A stretch of DNA of 64,000 nt from Burkholderia paludis (lineage in GTDB: Bacteria; Pseudomonadota; Gammaproteobacteria; Burkholderiales; Burkholderiaceae). The notes beneath the pieces were generated by a model. The model was given only the letters and a program-made list of their open reading frames with translations, was not told the origin of the DNA and did not search any database. Location: assembly GCF_000732615.1 (NCBI RefSeq), contig NZ_JPGL01000048.1, forward strand, positions 1 through 64,000. The letters run 5' to 3'. The position numbers were made by a program, and so were the translations under genes. This document shows positions 27,133 through 36,095 of this stretch, piece after piece. How positions within the stretch are numbered: the first letter of the stretch is position 1; every line of letters starts with the position of its first letter.

Positions 27133-28074
27133 TCAGTCGAAGTTGTAAGCCTGGGCGATTTCGAGCCCGAGGCTGTTGTTGCGGCCGATGAAGTCGGTCA
27201 GGAACTCGTGCAGGCCGCTCTTGAAGATCCGCTCGACCGAGGTGTCGGACAGCATCTGCAGGATCTTCGCGGCCGTGTCGTGACACGGATGTGTCACGCC
27301 ATAATCCTTCGCGAGCAGGTTCAGGCTCGACACGACGCGTCCGTAGCAATAGCGCAGCGATCGCGGCATGCGGCCGTTCAGGATCAGGTAGTCGGCGATG
27401 TTCAGCGGCTTGTACTGCACGTCGTACACCCAGCGGTACGAGCGATGCGCGGCCACGCAGCGCAGGATCGTCTCCCACTGGTAGCTGTCGAGGATCGTGC
27501 CGACGTGCGACACCGACGGCAGCAGCAGATGGTATTTGACGTCGATGATCCGCGCGGTGTTGTCCGCGCGCTCGATGAATGCGCCGATCTGCGCGAAATC
27601 GAAGATCTCGTTGCGCAGCATCGTGCTGTAGAAGCTGCCCAGGATCAGCGCGGTTTCGCGCTTCACCTGGTCGAGCACGCCCGGCAGCTCGCTTTCCTGC
27701 ACCGGCTGCGCGAGCGCGCGGCGCAGCGCGAGCCACGCGCCGTTCACGCTTTCCCAGGCCTCGCGCGTGAGCGCCGTGCGCACCATCCGCGCGTTCGAGC
27801 GCGCCGCCTCGATGCACGCCAGCACGCTCGACGGGTTGTCCCGGTCGCGCAGCAGGTAGTCGGTTACGGTATCGGACGCATATGCGTCGTATTTCTCCCG
27901 ATAGCCGTCGTCGGTGCCCGAGCTGACGAGCACCGACGACCATTCGGCCGGCGCGTCGGACGTGCGCGTGAGCGCCATCCGCAGCCCGGCATCGACGATG
28001 CGCGCGATATTCTCAGCGCGCTCGATATAGCGGTACATCCAGTAGAGACCGCTTGCAGTACGTCCCAGAAGCAT
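27133..28074 (-). CDS. Alpha-E domain protein (set A)
   Basis: 313 aa, mostly helical. It starts MLLGRTASGLYWMYRYIERAENIARIVDAGL; the RYIERAENIAR pattern is the family hallmark and matches the RYTERATNLMR of the fused paralogue at 19803-22460. The family always accompanies circularly permuted ATP-grasp genes and probably forms a complex with them. It sits between the ATP-grasp gene (64 bp upstream) and the Ser-type transglutaminase (8 bp downstream). Confidence 0.88.
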   Translation of the reverse strand: MLLGRTASGLYWMYRYIERAENIARIVDAGLRMALTRTSDAPAEWSSVLVSSGTDDGYREKYDAYASDTVTDYLLRDRDNPSSVLACIEAARSNARMVRTALTREAWESVNGAWLALRRALAQPVQESELPGVLDQVKRETALILGSFYSTMLRNEIFDFAQIGAFIERADNTARIIDVKYHLLLPSVSHVGTILDSYQWETILRCVAAHRSYRWVYDVQYKPLNIADYLILNGRMPRSLRYCYGRVVSSLNLLAKDYGVTHPCHDTAAKILQMLSDTSVERIFKSGLHEFLTDFIGRNNSLGLEIAQAYNFD

Positions 28075-28138
28075 CTCGTGTCCACTCCGTCTTCGTTCGG
28101 TTCGCGCGCCGGATCCGGCGCGTGCGGTAGCGTCCGGC

Positions 28139-29554
28139 TCAGTCGGCCAGCACCCAGGTGTCCTTGGTGCCGCCGCCCTGGCTCGAGTTGACGACGAGCG
28201 AGCCCTCTTTCAGCGCGACCCGCGTGAGCCCGCCAGGCGTGATGCGGATCCGGTCCGACACCAGCACGAACGGCCGCAGGTCGACGTGGCGCGGGGCGAG
28301 GCCGGCCTCGGTCAGGATCGGCGTGGTGGACAGCGCGAGCGTCGGTTGCGCGATGTAGTTCGCCGGGCGCGCGCGCAGCTTCGCGGAGAACGCCTCGATC
28401 TCGGCCTTCGACGCGCACGGCCCGACCAGCATCCCGTAGCCGCCCGAGCCGTGCACTTCCTTCACGACCAGTTCGTCGAGATGCTCGAGCACGTACTTCA
28501 GGCTGTCGGCCTCGCCGCAGCGCCAGGTCGGCACGTTCTCCAGCAGCGCCTTGCGGCCCGTGTAGAACTCGACGATCTCCGGCATGTACGAGTAGATCGC
28601 CTTGTCGTCGGCGATGCCCGTGCCGGGCGCGTTCGCGATCGTGATGTTGCCCGCGCGGTAGACATCCATGATCCCCGCGACGCCGAGCACCGAATCGGGG
28701 CGGAACGTGAGCGGATCGAGGAACGCGTCGTCGACGCGCCGGTACAGCACGTCGATCGGCTGGAAGCCCTCGGTCGTGCGCATCGCGACGCGGCCGTCGA
28801 TCACCTGCAGGTCGCTGCCCTCGACGAGGTGCACGCCCATCTGGTCGGCAAGGAACGAATGCTCGTAGTACGCCGAATTGTGGATGCCGGGCGTCAGCAC
28901 GGCGACGGTCGGGTTGTCCGCATTGCCGCCCGGCGGGCACACGGCCGCGAGCGACTGGCGCAGCATCTGCGGATAGGTCTCGACCGGGCGCACCTTCACC
29001 TGCTGGAACAGCTCCGGAAAGAGCTGCATCATCGTCTCGCGGTTTTCCAGCATGTACGACACGCCGGACGGCGTCCGTGCGTTGTCTTCCAGCACGTAGA
29101 ACTCGTTCTCGCCGGTGCGCACGATGTCGACGCCGATGATGTGCGTGTAAACGTTTCCGGGCGGCCGGAAGTCGATCATCTCCGGGATGAACGCTTCGTT
29201 GTGCGCGATCAGGTGCTTCGGCACGATGCCCGCGCGCACGATTTCCTGGCGATGATAGATGTCGTCGAGGAACGCATTGAGCGCCATCACGCGCTGCTCG
29301 ATGCCGAGCGACAGCCGGCTCCATTCCGCGCCCGAGATGATGCGCGGGACGATGTCGAACGGAATCAGCCGCTCGGCGGCCTCCGAATCGCCGTAGACGG
29401 CGAACGTGATGCCCGTCTTGCGGAACACGCCTTCCGCGTCGTGGGCTTTCTGGGCGAGGCTCGCGGGATTCTGCGTGTCGAGCCACTGCTTCAGGCGCGC
29501 GTAAGGCGCCCTTACCATGTCGCCGGATTGCAGCATTTCATCGAATGGCTTCAT
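28139..29554 (-). CDS. Circularly permuted ATP-grasp protein (DUF404/DUF407 type, set A)
   Basis: 471 aa, the usual family length. ATP-grasp elements are intact: E156-D157-N158-A-R-T-P-S-G and the glycine-rich loop HGSGGYG at 368-374, then the conserved end SQGGGTKDTWVL. A peptide/amide-ligase reaction is expected from the fold; partner and substrate are unknown. I chose the ATG at 29554 because GGAGAA lies just upstream; an alternative ATG at 29569 adds five residues. First gene of the leftward set A operon. Confidence 0.9.
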   Translation of the reverse strand: MKPFDEMLQSGDMVRAPYARLKQWLDTQNPASLAQKAHDAEGVFRKTGITFAVYGDSEAAERLIPFDIVPRIISGAEWSRLSLGIEQRVMALNAFLDDIYHRQEIVRAGIVPKHLIAHNEAFIPEMIDFRPPGNVYTHIIGVDIVRTGENEFYVLEDNARTPSGVSYMLENRETMMQLFPELFQQVKVRPVETYPQMLRQSLAAVCPPGGNADNPTVAVLTPGIHNSAYYEHSFLADQMGVHLVEGSDLQVIDGRVAMRTTEGFQPIDVLYRRVDDAFLDPLTFRPDSVLGVAGIMDVYRAGNITIANAPGTGIADDKAIYSYMPEIVEFYTGRKALLENVPTWRCGEADSLKYVLEHLDELVVKEVHGSGGYGMLVGPCASKAEIEAFSAKLRARPANYIAQPTLALSTTPILTEAGLAPRHVDLRPFVLVSDRIRITPGGLTRVALKEGSLVVNSSQGGGTKDTWVLAD

Positions 29555-30154
29555 CGATCTTTTCTCCATCGATCGTTTTCCCCGGCATTGCGCATGCCGG
29601 ACCGGCGTACTGACTGCATCGCAAGGAACGTGCCTTGCGCGATCCCTTCGATAATCCCCCCTTTTTTGCGCCGCGTCAGGCACGCCCGGGCGGCATTGCG
29701 CACCACGACGGTGCAGCGCCCCGCACGACGGGCGACGCCGGTGCGTCGCCGCTGCGCACGGTCCATGCTGCGCCGCGACTTTCAAACATAGTTCCCCCGC
29801 GTGTCACGAATATGCAATCTGCACTGCACAAAAAACGGCCTGCCCGGGCACCGGACGACCGGAACGAACGGATGGGGAGGCGGGCCGGTACGCGCACGGC
29901 GCAACCGACCCTGGGGGGAAGTACCGTCTGCGGCCTGGCCGGCAGTTCGACGCGATGAACTGTCCGGTTAGCCGGGTCCGGCACCTCAAACCTAAGCAAC
30001 CGTAATCCCGCCGACAACGCCCATGCATATTTAGACTGGAACCCATCGAAAAAAAACATCGTCCCGACCGGCGCGAGGCGCGGTACGCTAGAACGTTGGT
30101 GCAGCGAAGCGGCGCCGCCTCTTTGGCGCCCGACTATAAAAAGCGACGATCGAA
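29555..30154. other. Divergent intergenic region, 600 bp
   Basis: Separates the leftward ATP-grasp operon from the rightward LysR gene. The right half (about 29970-30060) is relatively AT-rich and likely holds promoter elements, but no box pair is convincing. I see no coding sequence; the short frames present are Arg-rich. Confidence 0.5.
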
Positions 30155-31150
30155 ATGGAAGCAAAGTGGCTGGAAGATTTCCTGAGCCTTGCGGATACCA
30201 AAAGTTTTTCCCGGGCCGCGCGTAATCGGCACCTCACGCAGTCTGCATTCAGCAGACGAATCGCCGCCCTCGAAACCTGGATGGACGCGAAGCTGGTCGA
30301 CCGCAGCATCAACCCGATCGCGCTGACGCCGGCCGGACAGATGTTTCGCGGGCTCGCCGCGGACATCCTGCGCAGCATGTATGCGGCGCGCAATCTCGTG
30401 AACGGCTACGACCAGTTCGCGGCCAGCGACCAGGTCGTGCGTTTCGCGGTCGCGCACACGCTGGTCTTCACGCTGTTTCCCGAATGGCTCAAGCAGCTCA
30501 ACGGCGAAGTCGGCCACGTGACGGCGCGCGTCAACGCGGTGAACGTGCCGGAAGGCGTGCAGCATCTCGTCGAAGGCGAATGCGACCTGCTGCTCGGCTA
30601 TCACCATCCGCAGTTGCCGATCGTGCTCGACCCGAACCACTTCCCGTTCGTCAACCTCGGCGTCGAGCGGATCCTGCCGGTATCGACGCCCGATGCGCTC
30701 GGCAAGCCCGTATTTCAGCTGCCGGGCGCGCCCGACGCGCCGCTGCCGCTGCTCGCGTATTCGTCGGGCGCGTTTCTCGGCAACATCGTCGAGATGCTGC
30801 TGCTGAACGCGACCGAACCGTATGCGCTGCATCGGTGCTTCGAGACGCACATGTCCGAGGCGTTGAAGGGCATGGTCGTGGCCGGGCACGGGATCGGCTG
30901 GCTGCCGGAAAGCTGCGTTGCGAAGGAACTCGCGGAAGGCACGCTCGTGTGCGCGGGGTCCGGCGACTGGATCACCGAACTCGAAATCCGCCTTTATCGC
31001 TCGGCGCGGAAGCGCGGGCTCGCGGCCGAGCAACTGTGGACCTACATCATGAACCGGCCGCGCGCGGCGGTCGAAAGCGCGGCCGGCGCCGCGCAAGCGG
31101 CCGCGCCGGCGCGGATCGCGAAACGGGCATCATCGGGAGGCGCACGGTAA
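30155..31150 (+). CDS. LysR-family transcriptional regulator
   Basis: 331 aa. The N-terminal winged HTH is typical: WLEDFLSLADTKSFSRAARN, then SAFSRRIAALETWMDAKLVDR. An effector-binding domain follows, and the last ~25 residues are a disordered Ala/Gly/Arg-rich tail. It is divergent from the ATP-grasp/alpha-E/transglutaminase operon across a 600-bp gap, so it may or may not regulate that operon. Confidence 0.9.
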   Translation: MEAKWLEDFLSLADTKSFSRAARNRHLTQSAFSRRIAALETWMDAKLVDRSINPIALTPAGQMFRGLAADILRSMYAARNLVNGYDQFAASDQVVRFAVAHTLVFTLFPEWLKQLNGEVGHVTARVNAVNVPEGVQHLVEGECDLLLGYHHPQLPIVLDPNHFPFVNLGVERILPVSTPDALGKPVFQLPGAPDAPLPLLAYSSGAFLGNIVEMLLLNATEPYALHRCFETHMSEALKGMVVAGHGIGWLPESCVAKELAEGTLVCAGSGDWITELEIRLYRSARKRGLAAEQLWTYIMNRPRAAVESAAGAAQAAAPARIAKRASSGGAR

Positions 31151-31181
31151 CGCGAGGCGGCCCTCATCCGCCCGCCGGCCG

Positions 31182-31346
31182 TCATGCGCCGAACAAGCGT
31201 TCGTCGACGACGGCCAGCCCGCCGCATGCAACGAGGTCATCGATCGGTTCGATCATGTCGCCGAACTCGGGGGCTCGGCCCAGGGTCATCTCGAGTCGCG
31301 TTGCACCCGCAGACCTCTTGATCCCCCGCTCCAGGAAATCGATCAT
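31182..31346 (-). CDS. Possible small protein
   Basis: A 54-aa frame from the ATG at 31346, beginning MIDFLERGIKRSAG and ending GGLAVVDERLFGA. It is compositionally protein-like (acidic, balanced, hydrophobic periodicity) and fills the otherwise empty 377-bp gap between the LysR and cytochrome genes. The frame continues upstream without ATG for several dozen codons, so it may also be the tail of a broken longer gene. No Shine-Dalgarno is evident and I do not recognise it. Confidence 0.3.
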   Translation of the reverse strand: MIDFLERGIKRSAGATRLEMTLGRAPEFGDMIEPIDDLVACGGLAVVDERLFGA

Positions 31347-31527
31347 CGCGACCACACCGGTTCGCTCCAGCCACGCGCCGAGCAGATCGGCCGGCGCTCT
31401 CCCTGCCGGATTTGCCTGACTGGCGCTGCACTCGGGCCGCCGGCCGTATAGACTGACGCCCGGCTCGTTCCGGCAGCGGCACGCCTCCCCGCGTCATCGC
31501 CCGGACCGCCCCCTCCACGGAGAACGA

Positions 31528-32364
31528 ATGCTGAAGCGTCGCCTGTTTTCTCTTTTGCTGCTGACGGTCTGCCTGATCGGACAACCTGCGTCGGCCCAGT
31601 CCACGCTGGAACTCGAGACCGACGGCACGGCTCGCGCCCTCACCCCGCAGACGCTGCTCGCGCGTCCCGATGCAACCAGCATCCGCGTGCCCCGCGACAT
31701 TGCGTACGGGCGGCCGATGACGTTTCGCGCGGTGCCGTTCGCGGCGCTGCTCGGCGACGCGTCGCTGCCGGCCGACGGCGTGCTCGAAACGCGCGCGGCC
31801 GACGGGTTCGCCGCCCAACTGCCGCTGGATCTGGTGCGCCGCCGCGCACCGGCCCGTGCCGTCCCGTGGCTCGCGATCGAGGATCCGGCCCACCCGTGGC
31901 CGAAGCTGCCCGGCAAGCAGGTCAGCGCGGGGCCGTTCTATCTGGTCTGGCTCGGGCCGGATGCGGCGTCGGTGCGCGGCGAGCAATGGCCGTTCCAGAT
32001 CGTGCGCATCACGCTCGAATCGTCGCCGCTCGCGCGCTGGCCGTCGCTCGCCGTCGATCCCGCGCTCCCCGCCGACGATCCGGCCCGTGTGGGCCAGCGC
32101 CTGTTCGTCACGCAGTGTCTTGCGTGCCACCGCCTCGACGGCGCGGGCAGCAGCCACGCCGGCCCCGACCTGAACACGCCGATGAATCCGGTCGACTACT
32201 TCAAGCCCGCCGCGCTGCGCCGCTACATCCGCAATCCGGCGTCGGTGCGCGACTGGCCGGGCCGCAGCATGCCGGCATTTCCGCCCGACCAGTTGAGCGA
32301 CCGGGAACTCGACCAGATCGTCGCGTATCTCGGCTATGTGGCGCGGCGCAAGGCCGGCCAGTGA
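31528..32364 (+). CDS. Periplasmic monohaem cytochrome c with N-terminal extra domain
   Basis: 278 aa. Residues 1-23 are a Sec signal peptide (LFSLLLLTVCLIGQPASAQ). A middle domain of about 150 residues has the look of a small molybdopterin-oxidoreductase-like beta module (SIRVPRDIAYGRPMTFRAVP, VSAGPFYLVWLGPD). The C-terminal ~85 residues are class I cytochrome c with CLACH as haem site and SMPAFPP supplying the methionine ligand. Electron carrier in the periplasm; the partner is unknown. The stop overlaps a possible GTG start of the GNAT gene. Confidence 0.85.
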   Translation: MLKRRLFSLLLLTVCLIGQPASAQSTLELETDGTARALTPQTLLARPDATSIRVPRDIAYGRPMTFRAVPFAALLGDASLPADGVLETRAADGFAAQLPLDLVRRRAPARAVPWLAIEDPAHPWPKLPGKQVSAGPFYLVWLGPDAASVRGEQWPFQIVRITLESSPLARWPSLAVDPALPADDPARVGQRLFVTQCLACHRLDGAGSSHAGPDLNTPMNPVDYFKPAALRRYIRNPASVRDWPGRSMPAFPPDQLSDRELDQIVAYLGYVARRKAGQ

Positions 32365-32387
32365 CGAACTATCGGACACCACGACAC

Positions 32388-32897
32388 ATGTTGACGACGC
32401 CACGCGACCCGCTGTTCACCATCGCATCGATCGATGCCGCGCAGACGCACCCGCTCAGGGCGGCGATCCTGCTGAACGGCGACCTGAACGCATGCGAACT
32501 GGCCGGAGACCATGCACCGACGACGCTGCACGTCGGGGTGCGCGACCCGTCGGGCATCGTCGCCGTCGCGTCGCTCTGCGAGGAGACCCGCGACGACGAT
32601 CCGGCCCGGCCGGCCTGGCGGCTGCGCGGGATGGCCGTGCATCCCGACGTGCGCGGCATGGGTTTCGGGCGGGTACTGGTGCAGGTGTGCTTGCGCCACG
32701 CGGAAGCAAACGGGGCCGCGCTCGTGTGGTGTACGGCACGCGAAGTGGCGTACCGGTTTTATGAAAAGCTCGGCTTTACCGCCGATGGTGCGCTGGTGAC
32801 GATGCCGGGGCGCACCGATACGGCGTTTCATGTGATGCGGCGGTATGTGGGGCGGATGCTCGGGGCATCTCAGGACGGCCATAAATCGTTGAAATGA
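32388..32897 (+). CDS. GNAT-family N-acetyltransferase
   Basis: 169 aa. The acetyl-CoA binding motif A is clear: LRGMAVHPDVRGMGFGRVLV, with the Q/RxxGxG-type R-G-M-G-F-G, followed by FYEKLGFTADG typical of motif B. The substrate is unknown. I took the ATG at 32388; a GTG at 32361 that overlaps the cytochrome stop (GTGA) would add 9 residues and implies translational coupling. Confidence 0.82.
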   Translation: MLTTPRDPLFTIASIDAAQTHPLRAAILLNGDLNACELAGDHAPTTLHVGVRDPSGIVAVASLCEETRDDDPARPAWRLRGMAVHPDVRGMGFGRVLVQVCLRHAEANGAALVWCTAREVAYRFYEKLGFTADGALVTMPGRTDTAFHVMRRYVGRMLGASQDGHKSLK

Positions 32898-32910
32898 TTC
32901 GGTTTTTTGG

Positions 32911-32934
32911 GAGACGACTGTCTACCATCGTCTC
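32911..32934. repeat. Short inverted repeat downstream of the GNAT gene
   Basis: GAGACGA (32911-32917) pairs with TCGTCTC (32928-32934) around a 10-base loop, immediately before the IS element. The T6 run lies before rather than after the stem, so terminator function for the + strand is doubtful. Confidence 0.3.
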
Positions 32935-32960
32935 GCCAAATCTCGCTAAAACTACGATTT

Positions 32961-33782
32961 AGAGCCGCTAACACAAGTCATCCACGAATCTCGAACAGAT
33001 GACGGCGGCAGCCAGAACAAGCAAAGCGGCATGAATATCGAGGCGCCGTTCGAAGCGAATCCGGAGCTTGCCGAATCCGGCAAACCAGGCATGCGTGCGC
33101 TCGACGACCCAACGATGACGCCCCAGCCGCTCGCTGCTTTCGATACCACGGCGGGCAATACGGGCCTTGATGCCGCGCTGTCTCAGATAGCGCCGGCAAC
33201 GAGCGAAGTCATACCCTTTGTCGGCGTGCAGTTTGCTTGGACGCTTGCGCGGCTGCCCGTTCAGGCCTGGTACGGCGGGGATGGAATCAAGCGTGGGCTC
33301 GAATGCCATCGAATCGTGCCGGTTGGCTCGCGTGATCGTGACGGCCAGCGGGATGCCGTGAGCATCTACGACGATGTGTCGCTTCGATCCGAGCGTGGCC
33401 GGTTTCTTGGCCCCCCGGGGGCTGGAGACGCTGGCTCCATCTAGGCTCGCACGCTCCCAATCAATCTGGTCGTGCTCACGCAGTCGATGCCATACGCCGG
33501 CCGCTTGCCAGTCTCGCAAACGTCGCCAGCATGTCATGCCACTGCCGAAGCCGAGTTCCTGCGGTAAGTCTTCCCACTGGATACCGGTCTGCAGAACATA
33601 GAGGATGCCGTTCAGAGCAGCACGGTCATCAACCGTACGACGTCGGCCGCCTTTGGGCGACGGCTTGAAAACCGGAATCAACGGTTCCAGCGCTGTCCAC
33701 AACTCTTTGCTAATTTTGCGTCTCGCCATACCGGGAAGATATGGCTATCGCGGCATCATGTCTAGGTTGTGTTAGCGACTCT
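32961..33782 (-). mobile_element. IS5-family insertion sequence (IS427-like), apparently complete
   Basis: Terminal inverted repeats AGAGCCGCTAACACAA (32961-32976) and its complement with one mismatch (33767-33782) bound 822 bp carrying one transposase gene. The bases TA next to both ends may be the target duplication. The single intact gene and matching ends suggest recent insertion. It marks the left border of a lower-GC island. Confidence 0.88.
32968..33729 (-). CDS. IS5-family transposase
   Basis: 253-aa DDE transposase in a single frame. It has the N-terminal LWTALEPLIPV and GILYVLQTGIQWEDLP blocks, the first Asp in SLDGASV, the second in ADKGYDF and the Glu in VVERTHAWF. Between the first Asp and GSKRHIVVDAHG the usual connecting loop is a few residues short compared with relatives I know, which could be natural variation. 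Many relatives use a -1 frameshift between two frames; this copy does not need one. Confidence 0.92.
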   Translation of the reverse strand: MARRKISKELWTALEPLIPVFKPSPKGGRRRTVDDRAALNGILYVLQTGIQWEDLPQELGFGSGMTCWRRLRDWQAAGVWHRLREHDQIDWERASLDGASVSSPRGAKKPATLGSKRHIVVDAHGIPLAVTITRANRHDSMAFEPTLDSIPAVPGLNGQPRKRPSKLHADKGYDFARCRRYLRQRGIKARIARRGIESSERLGRHRWVVERTHAWFAGFGKLRIRFERRLDIHAALLVLAAAVICSRFVDDLC

Positions 33783-33998
33783 AACTCCTTACCGTCCGTT
33801 TGGCCCGTGCTGGAATGGCTACATCCCGGCAAATGGTGATGCGGCATAACTTACAACCCTCCAAATCGCTGGAAAACAGCCTGTACACTGCATAAGATCA
33901 TCAGGAGGTCACCGCAAGCACCGAGTCGCACACCTCAATTTCCCTGAAATTTCGAGTCATTCCCTCCGTCGGCTATCAAATTTAATAGGAGAAGTGCG

Positions 33999-35519
33999 GT
34001 GGCGCAAAAAAAGAACACGGAACGCGATATCGCCACAAGATATCGCCAATTGCTTCAAGTCTCACGATTCAGACACACGACAGCTGATCGCAAGCCAACG
34101 CTCGCCGTAGAGGCGGCGAGCGATCGAGGACGAATACTCTTTTCGAATGCATTTCGCCGGTTGCAGTCCAAGACTCAAGTATTCGACCAAGAGTTAAATG
34201 CATCAGTCCGAACACGTCTGACACACTCTCTGGAGGTCGCAGCAGTTGGACACTATATCGCCGATATTGCAGCCAAAAAGATGTTGAAAAGAGGGTGGCT
34301 CGGCCCCTTATCAGACGAGAGTACGTTGGAGTTGGCGGGCGCAATAGTAACCTTTGTCGAGGTCGCTTGCCTAATGCATGATCTTGGCAACCCGCCCTTT
34401 GGCCACTTCGGTGAGTGCACCATCCAAACTTGGTTCGAGAACCATCGAGACAAATTTCGAGATAGGTTTCCGACGGGAAGTCGCAAGCGTTTCGAGCACC
34501 TTTACCGCGACTTTCAGCATTTCGACGGCAACCCCCAAGGATTTCGAATCGCGACCAAGTTGCAGTGGGTCAAAGATCAGTTCGGCTACAACTTAACCCA
34601 TACCCAGCTTGCCGCCATGCTTAAGTATCCATGGACGACGGAGCACATTGGCAAAAAGCGGGATGGCAGAATGATCAAGAAATCCGGCGTCTTCCTTAGC
34701 GAGGCAGACACATTGAGTGGCGTACACTCTGCATTAGGAATGAGTGAGGGAACGCGACACCCCCTCGCTTACCTGATGGAAGCTGCCGATGATATCTCGT
34801 ACTGTCTCAGCGACATTGAGGACGCCCTCGAGAAGAACATCATCAGGGGCCAAGATTTTGTCAAATGGCTAAAGCGCAAGACCGATCCAGAAGCGAATAC
34901 AACAATAAAGGCCATCCTGTTGCGTTTACCTGACGATGTCGATAGCCCGCAAGAAAACACCTCGTCTCTCGCGTGGTATGTGACATTCAGAACGACTGTG
35001 ACCAATGCATTGGTCAACGAGGGGGCAAGGCTGTTCATCCGACATCAACAGGCAATCCTTGATGGCACATATTTCGATCTACTCGACAAGAGCGACACCG
35101 CAGACCAGCTGCTCGGTGCCGTCAAAGGCTTCTCTAGGGAGTATCTTTACACAAGTCGCGTAGTGCGACAGCGTGAGATCTTGGCTTACGAGGTAGTCAC
35201 TGGCCTTCTCGATCGCTTCGGCATTCTTCTAGATCTGCGTGCTGACCAGGCGTGCGACTTGTTAAAGGGACAGCCTGTGGCGAACCTGGAGCATGTGCTT
35301 GCGCCAACGCTTTGCAGCTTCCTCGGGAAGAAACAGATTCTCGCCTATCGGCACGCTGTAGATACAAACCCGGGAACCGTGTCAGACCCCGCGGAGCGGG
35401 AGATTGCGGAATGGTTCGCGCGCGCCCACCTGTTGGCTGACTATGTCTCCGGCATGACCGATGATTACGCGATTGCCAGCTTCCAACGCCTCTATACAGG
35501 CGGTTCTCGATATATATGA
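33999..35519 (+). CDS. dgt: dGTPase (deoxyguanosine triphosphate triphosphohydrolase-like)
   Basis: 506-aa HD-domain enzyme hydrolysing dGTP to deoxyguanosine and triphosphate. The metal-binding set is visible: H76 (RLTHSLEV), H127-D128 (LMHDLGNPPFGHFGE) and D264 (AADDISYCLSDIEDAL). The length fits Dgt-type rather than the short HD phosphohydrolases. The GTG at 33999 follows AGGAGAAG at 33987-33994. Codon use and base composition are much poorer in GC than the chromosome around it, so it is likely acquired. It overlaps the next gene by ATGA (35516-35519). Because dGTPases can block phages by draining dGTP, a defence role is plausible. Confidence 0.88.
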   Translation: MAQKKNTERDIATRYRQLLQVSRFRHTTADRKPTLAVEAASDRGRILFSNAFRRLQSKTQVFDQELNASVRTRLTHSLEVAAVGHYIADIAAKKMLKRGWLGPLSDESTLELAGAIVTFVEVACLMHDLGNPPFGHFGECTIQTWFENHRDKFRDRFPTGSRKRFEHLYRDFQHFDGNPQGFRIATKLQWVKDQFGYNLTHTQLAAMLKYPWTTEHIGKKRDGRMIKKSGVFLSEADTLSGVHSALGMSEGTRHPLAYLMEAADDISYCLSDIEDALEKNIIRGQDFVKWLKRKTDPEANTTIKAILLRLPDDVDSPQENTSSLAWYVTFRTTVTNALVNEGARLFIRHQQAILDGTYFDLLDKSDTADQLLGAVKGFSREYLYTSRVVRQREILAYEVVTGLLDRFGILLDLRADQACDLLKGQPVANLEHVLAPTLCSFLGKKQILAYRHAVDTNPGTVSDPAEREIAEWFARAHLLADYVSGMTDDYAIASFQRLYTGGSRYI

Positions 35520-36088
35520 AATCCGTAAACCTTGACCGCCACCCTGTCAGCCTTGTGCCTTTGTGGTGCGCAGCCGTCGGGGAAGGCTGGGATGCGCACT
35601 TCTCCCGGTATACCTACGTGCCCCAATCTATTGATGATCACCGCACGCCGATCCAGGTCCCTTTGGCGCAAGTCACGCCGGCATGGCTCGGAGATCAACT
35701 CAGCCAACTTGCTCCTGGCGAGGAACTTGCGATGCATTCGACACTCACGCGGGGTCGACGCATTAAGCACATTCCCATGGTTGACTTCGCAGTGAAGTCC
35801 GGGCCGGTCACGGAGGTGGCCAAATGGGCCACCTCTCATCTCGGAATCGACTTGCAGTTCTTCGATAGTGGTCGGTCATTCCATGCATATGGAACCCTGC
35901 CTATCTCCAAAACTCAGTGGGTGCGTCTAATGGGGCTACTGCTTTTGGGCAATGCCCCAAATCGCAAGCCTGTTGTGGATTCAAGATGGATTGGCCATAG
36001 ACTCCTCGCGGGTTATTCGACTTTGCGATGGAGTAAGAATACGGCCCACTATACTAGATGGCCAACACTTGCACGGAGCACAGTGTAG
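35516..36088 (+). CDS. Small protein with AEP-type primase-polymerase-like motifs (tentative)
   Basis: 190 aa, translationally coupled to the dGTPase gene. I read three blocks in AEP order: D90 in IPMVDFAV (possible metal site), S118-G-R-S-F-H123 resembling the sGxGxH nucleotide motif of archaeo-eukaryotic primases, and D155 in VVDSRWIGHRLLAGYSTLRWS resembling the third motif. The spacing of 33 and 32 residues is right for a minimal AEP catalytic core. A single acidic residue in motif I instead of DxD weakens the case. The function is not known; with dGTPase it could sense or use nucleotides in defence. The 3' end abuts IS debris and the last few residues may be altered. Confidence 0.5.
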   Translation: MKSVNLDRHPVSLVPLWCAAVGEGWDAHFSRYTYVPQSIDDHRTPIQVPLAQVTPAWLGDQLSQLAPGEELAMHSTLTRGRRIKHIPMVDFAVKSGPVTEVAKWATSHLGIDLQFFDSGRSFHAYGTLPISKTQWVRLMGLLLLGNAPNRKPVVDSRWIGHRLLAGYSTLRWSKNTAHYTRWPTLARSTV

Positions 36089-36095
36089 TACTCAG

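Noticed and set aside
22283..27148. Very long + strand frame of 1621 codons
   Set aside because: It lies opposite the DUF2126 and transglutaminase genes, is extremely rich in Arg/His/Gln, has no domains and is explained by high-GC antisense shadowing.
32968..33729. IS5 transposase as a frameshifted pseudogene
   Set aside because: The frame is continuous with all three catalytic acidic residues, so I treat it as intact despite a slightly short loop.
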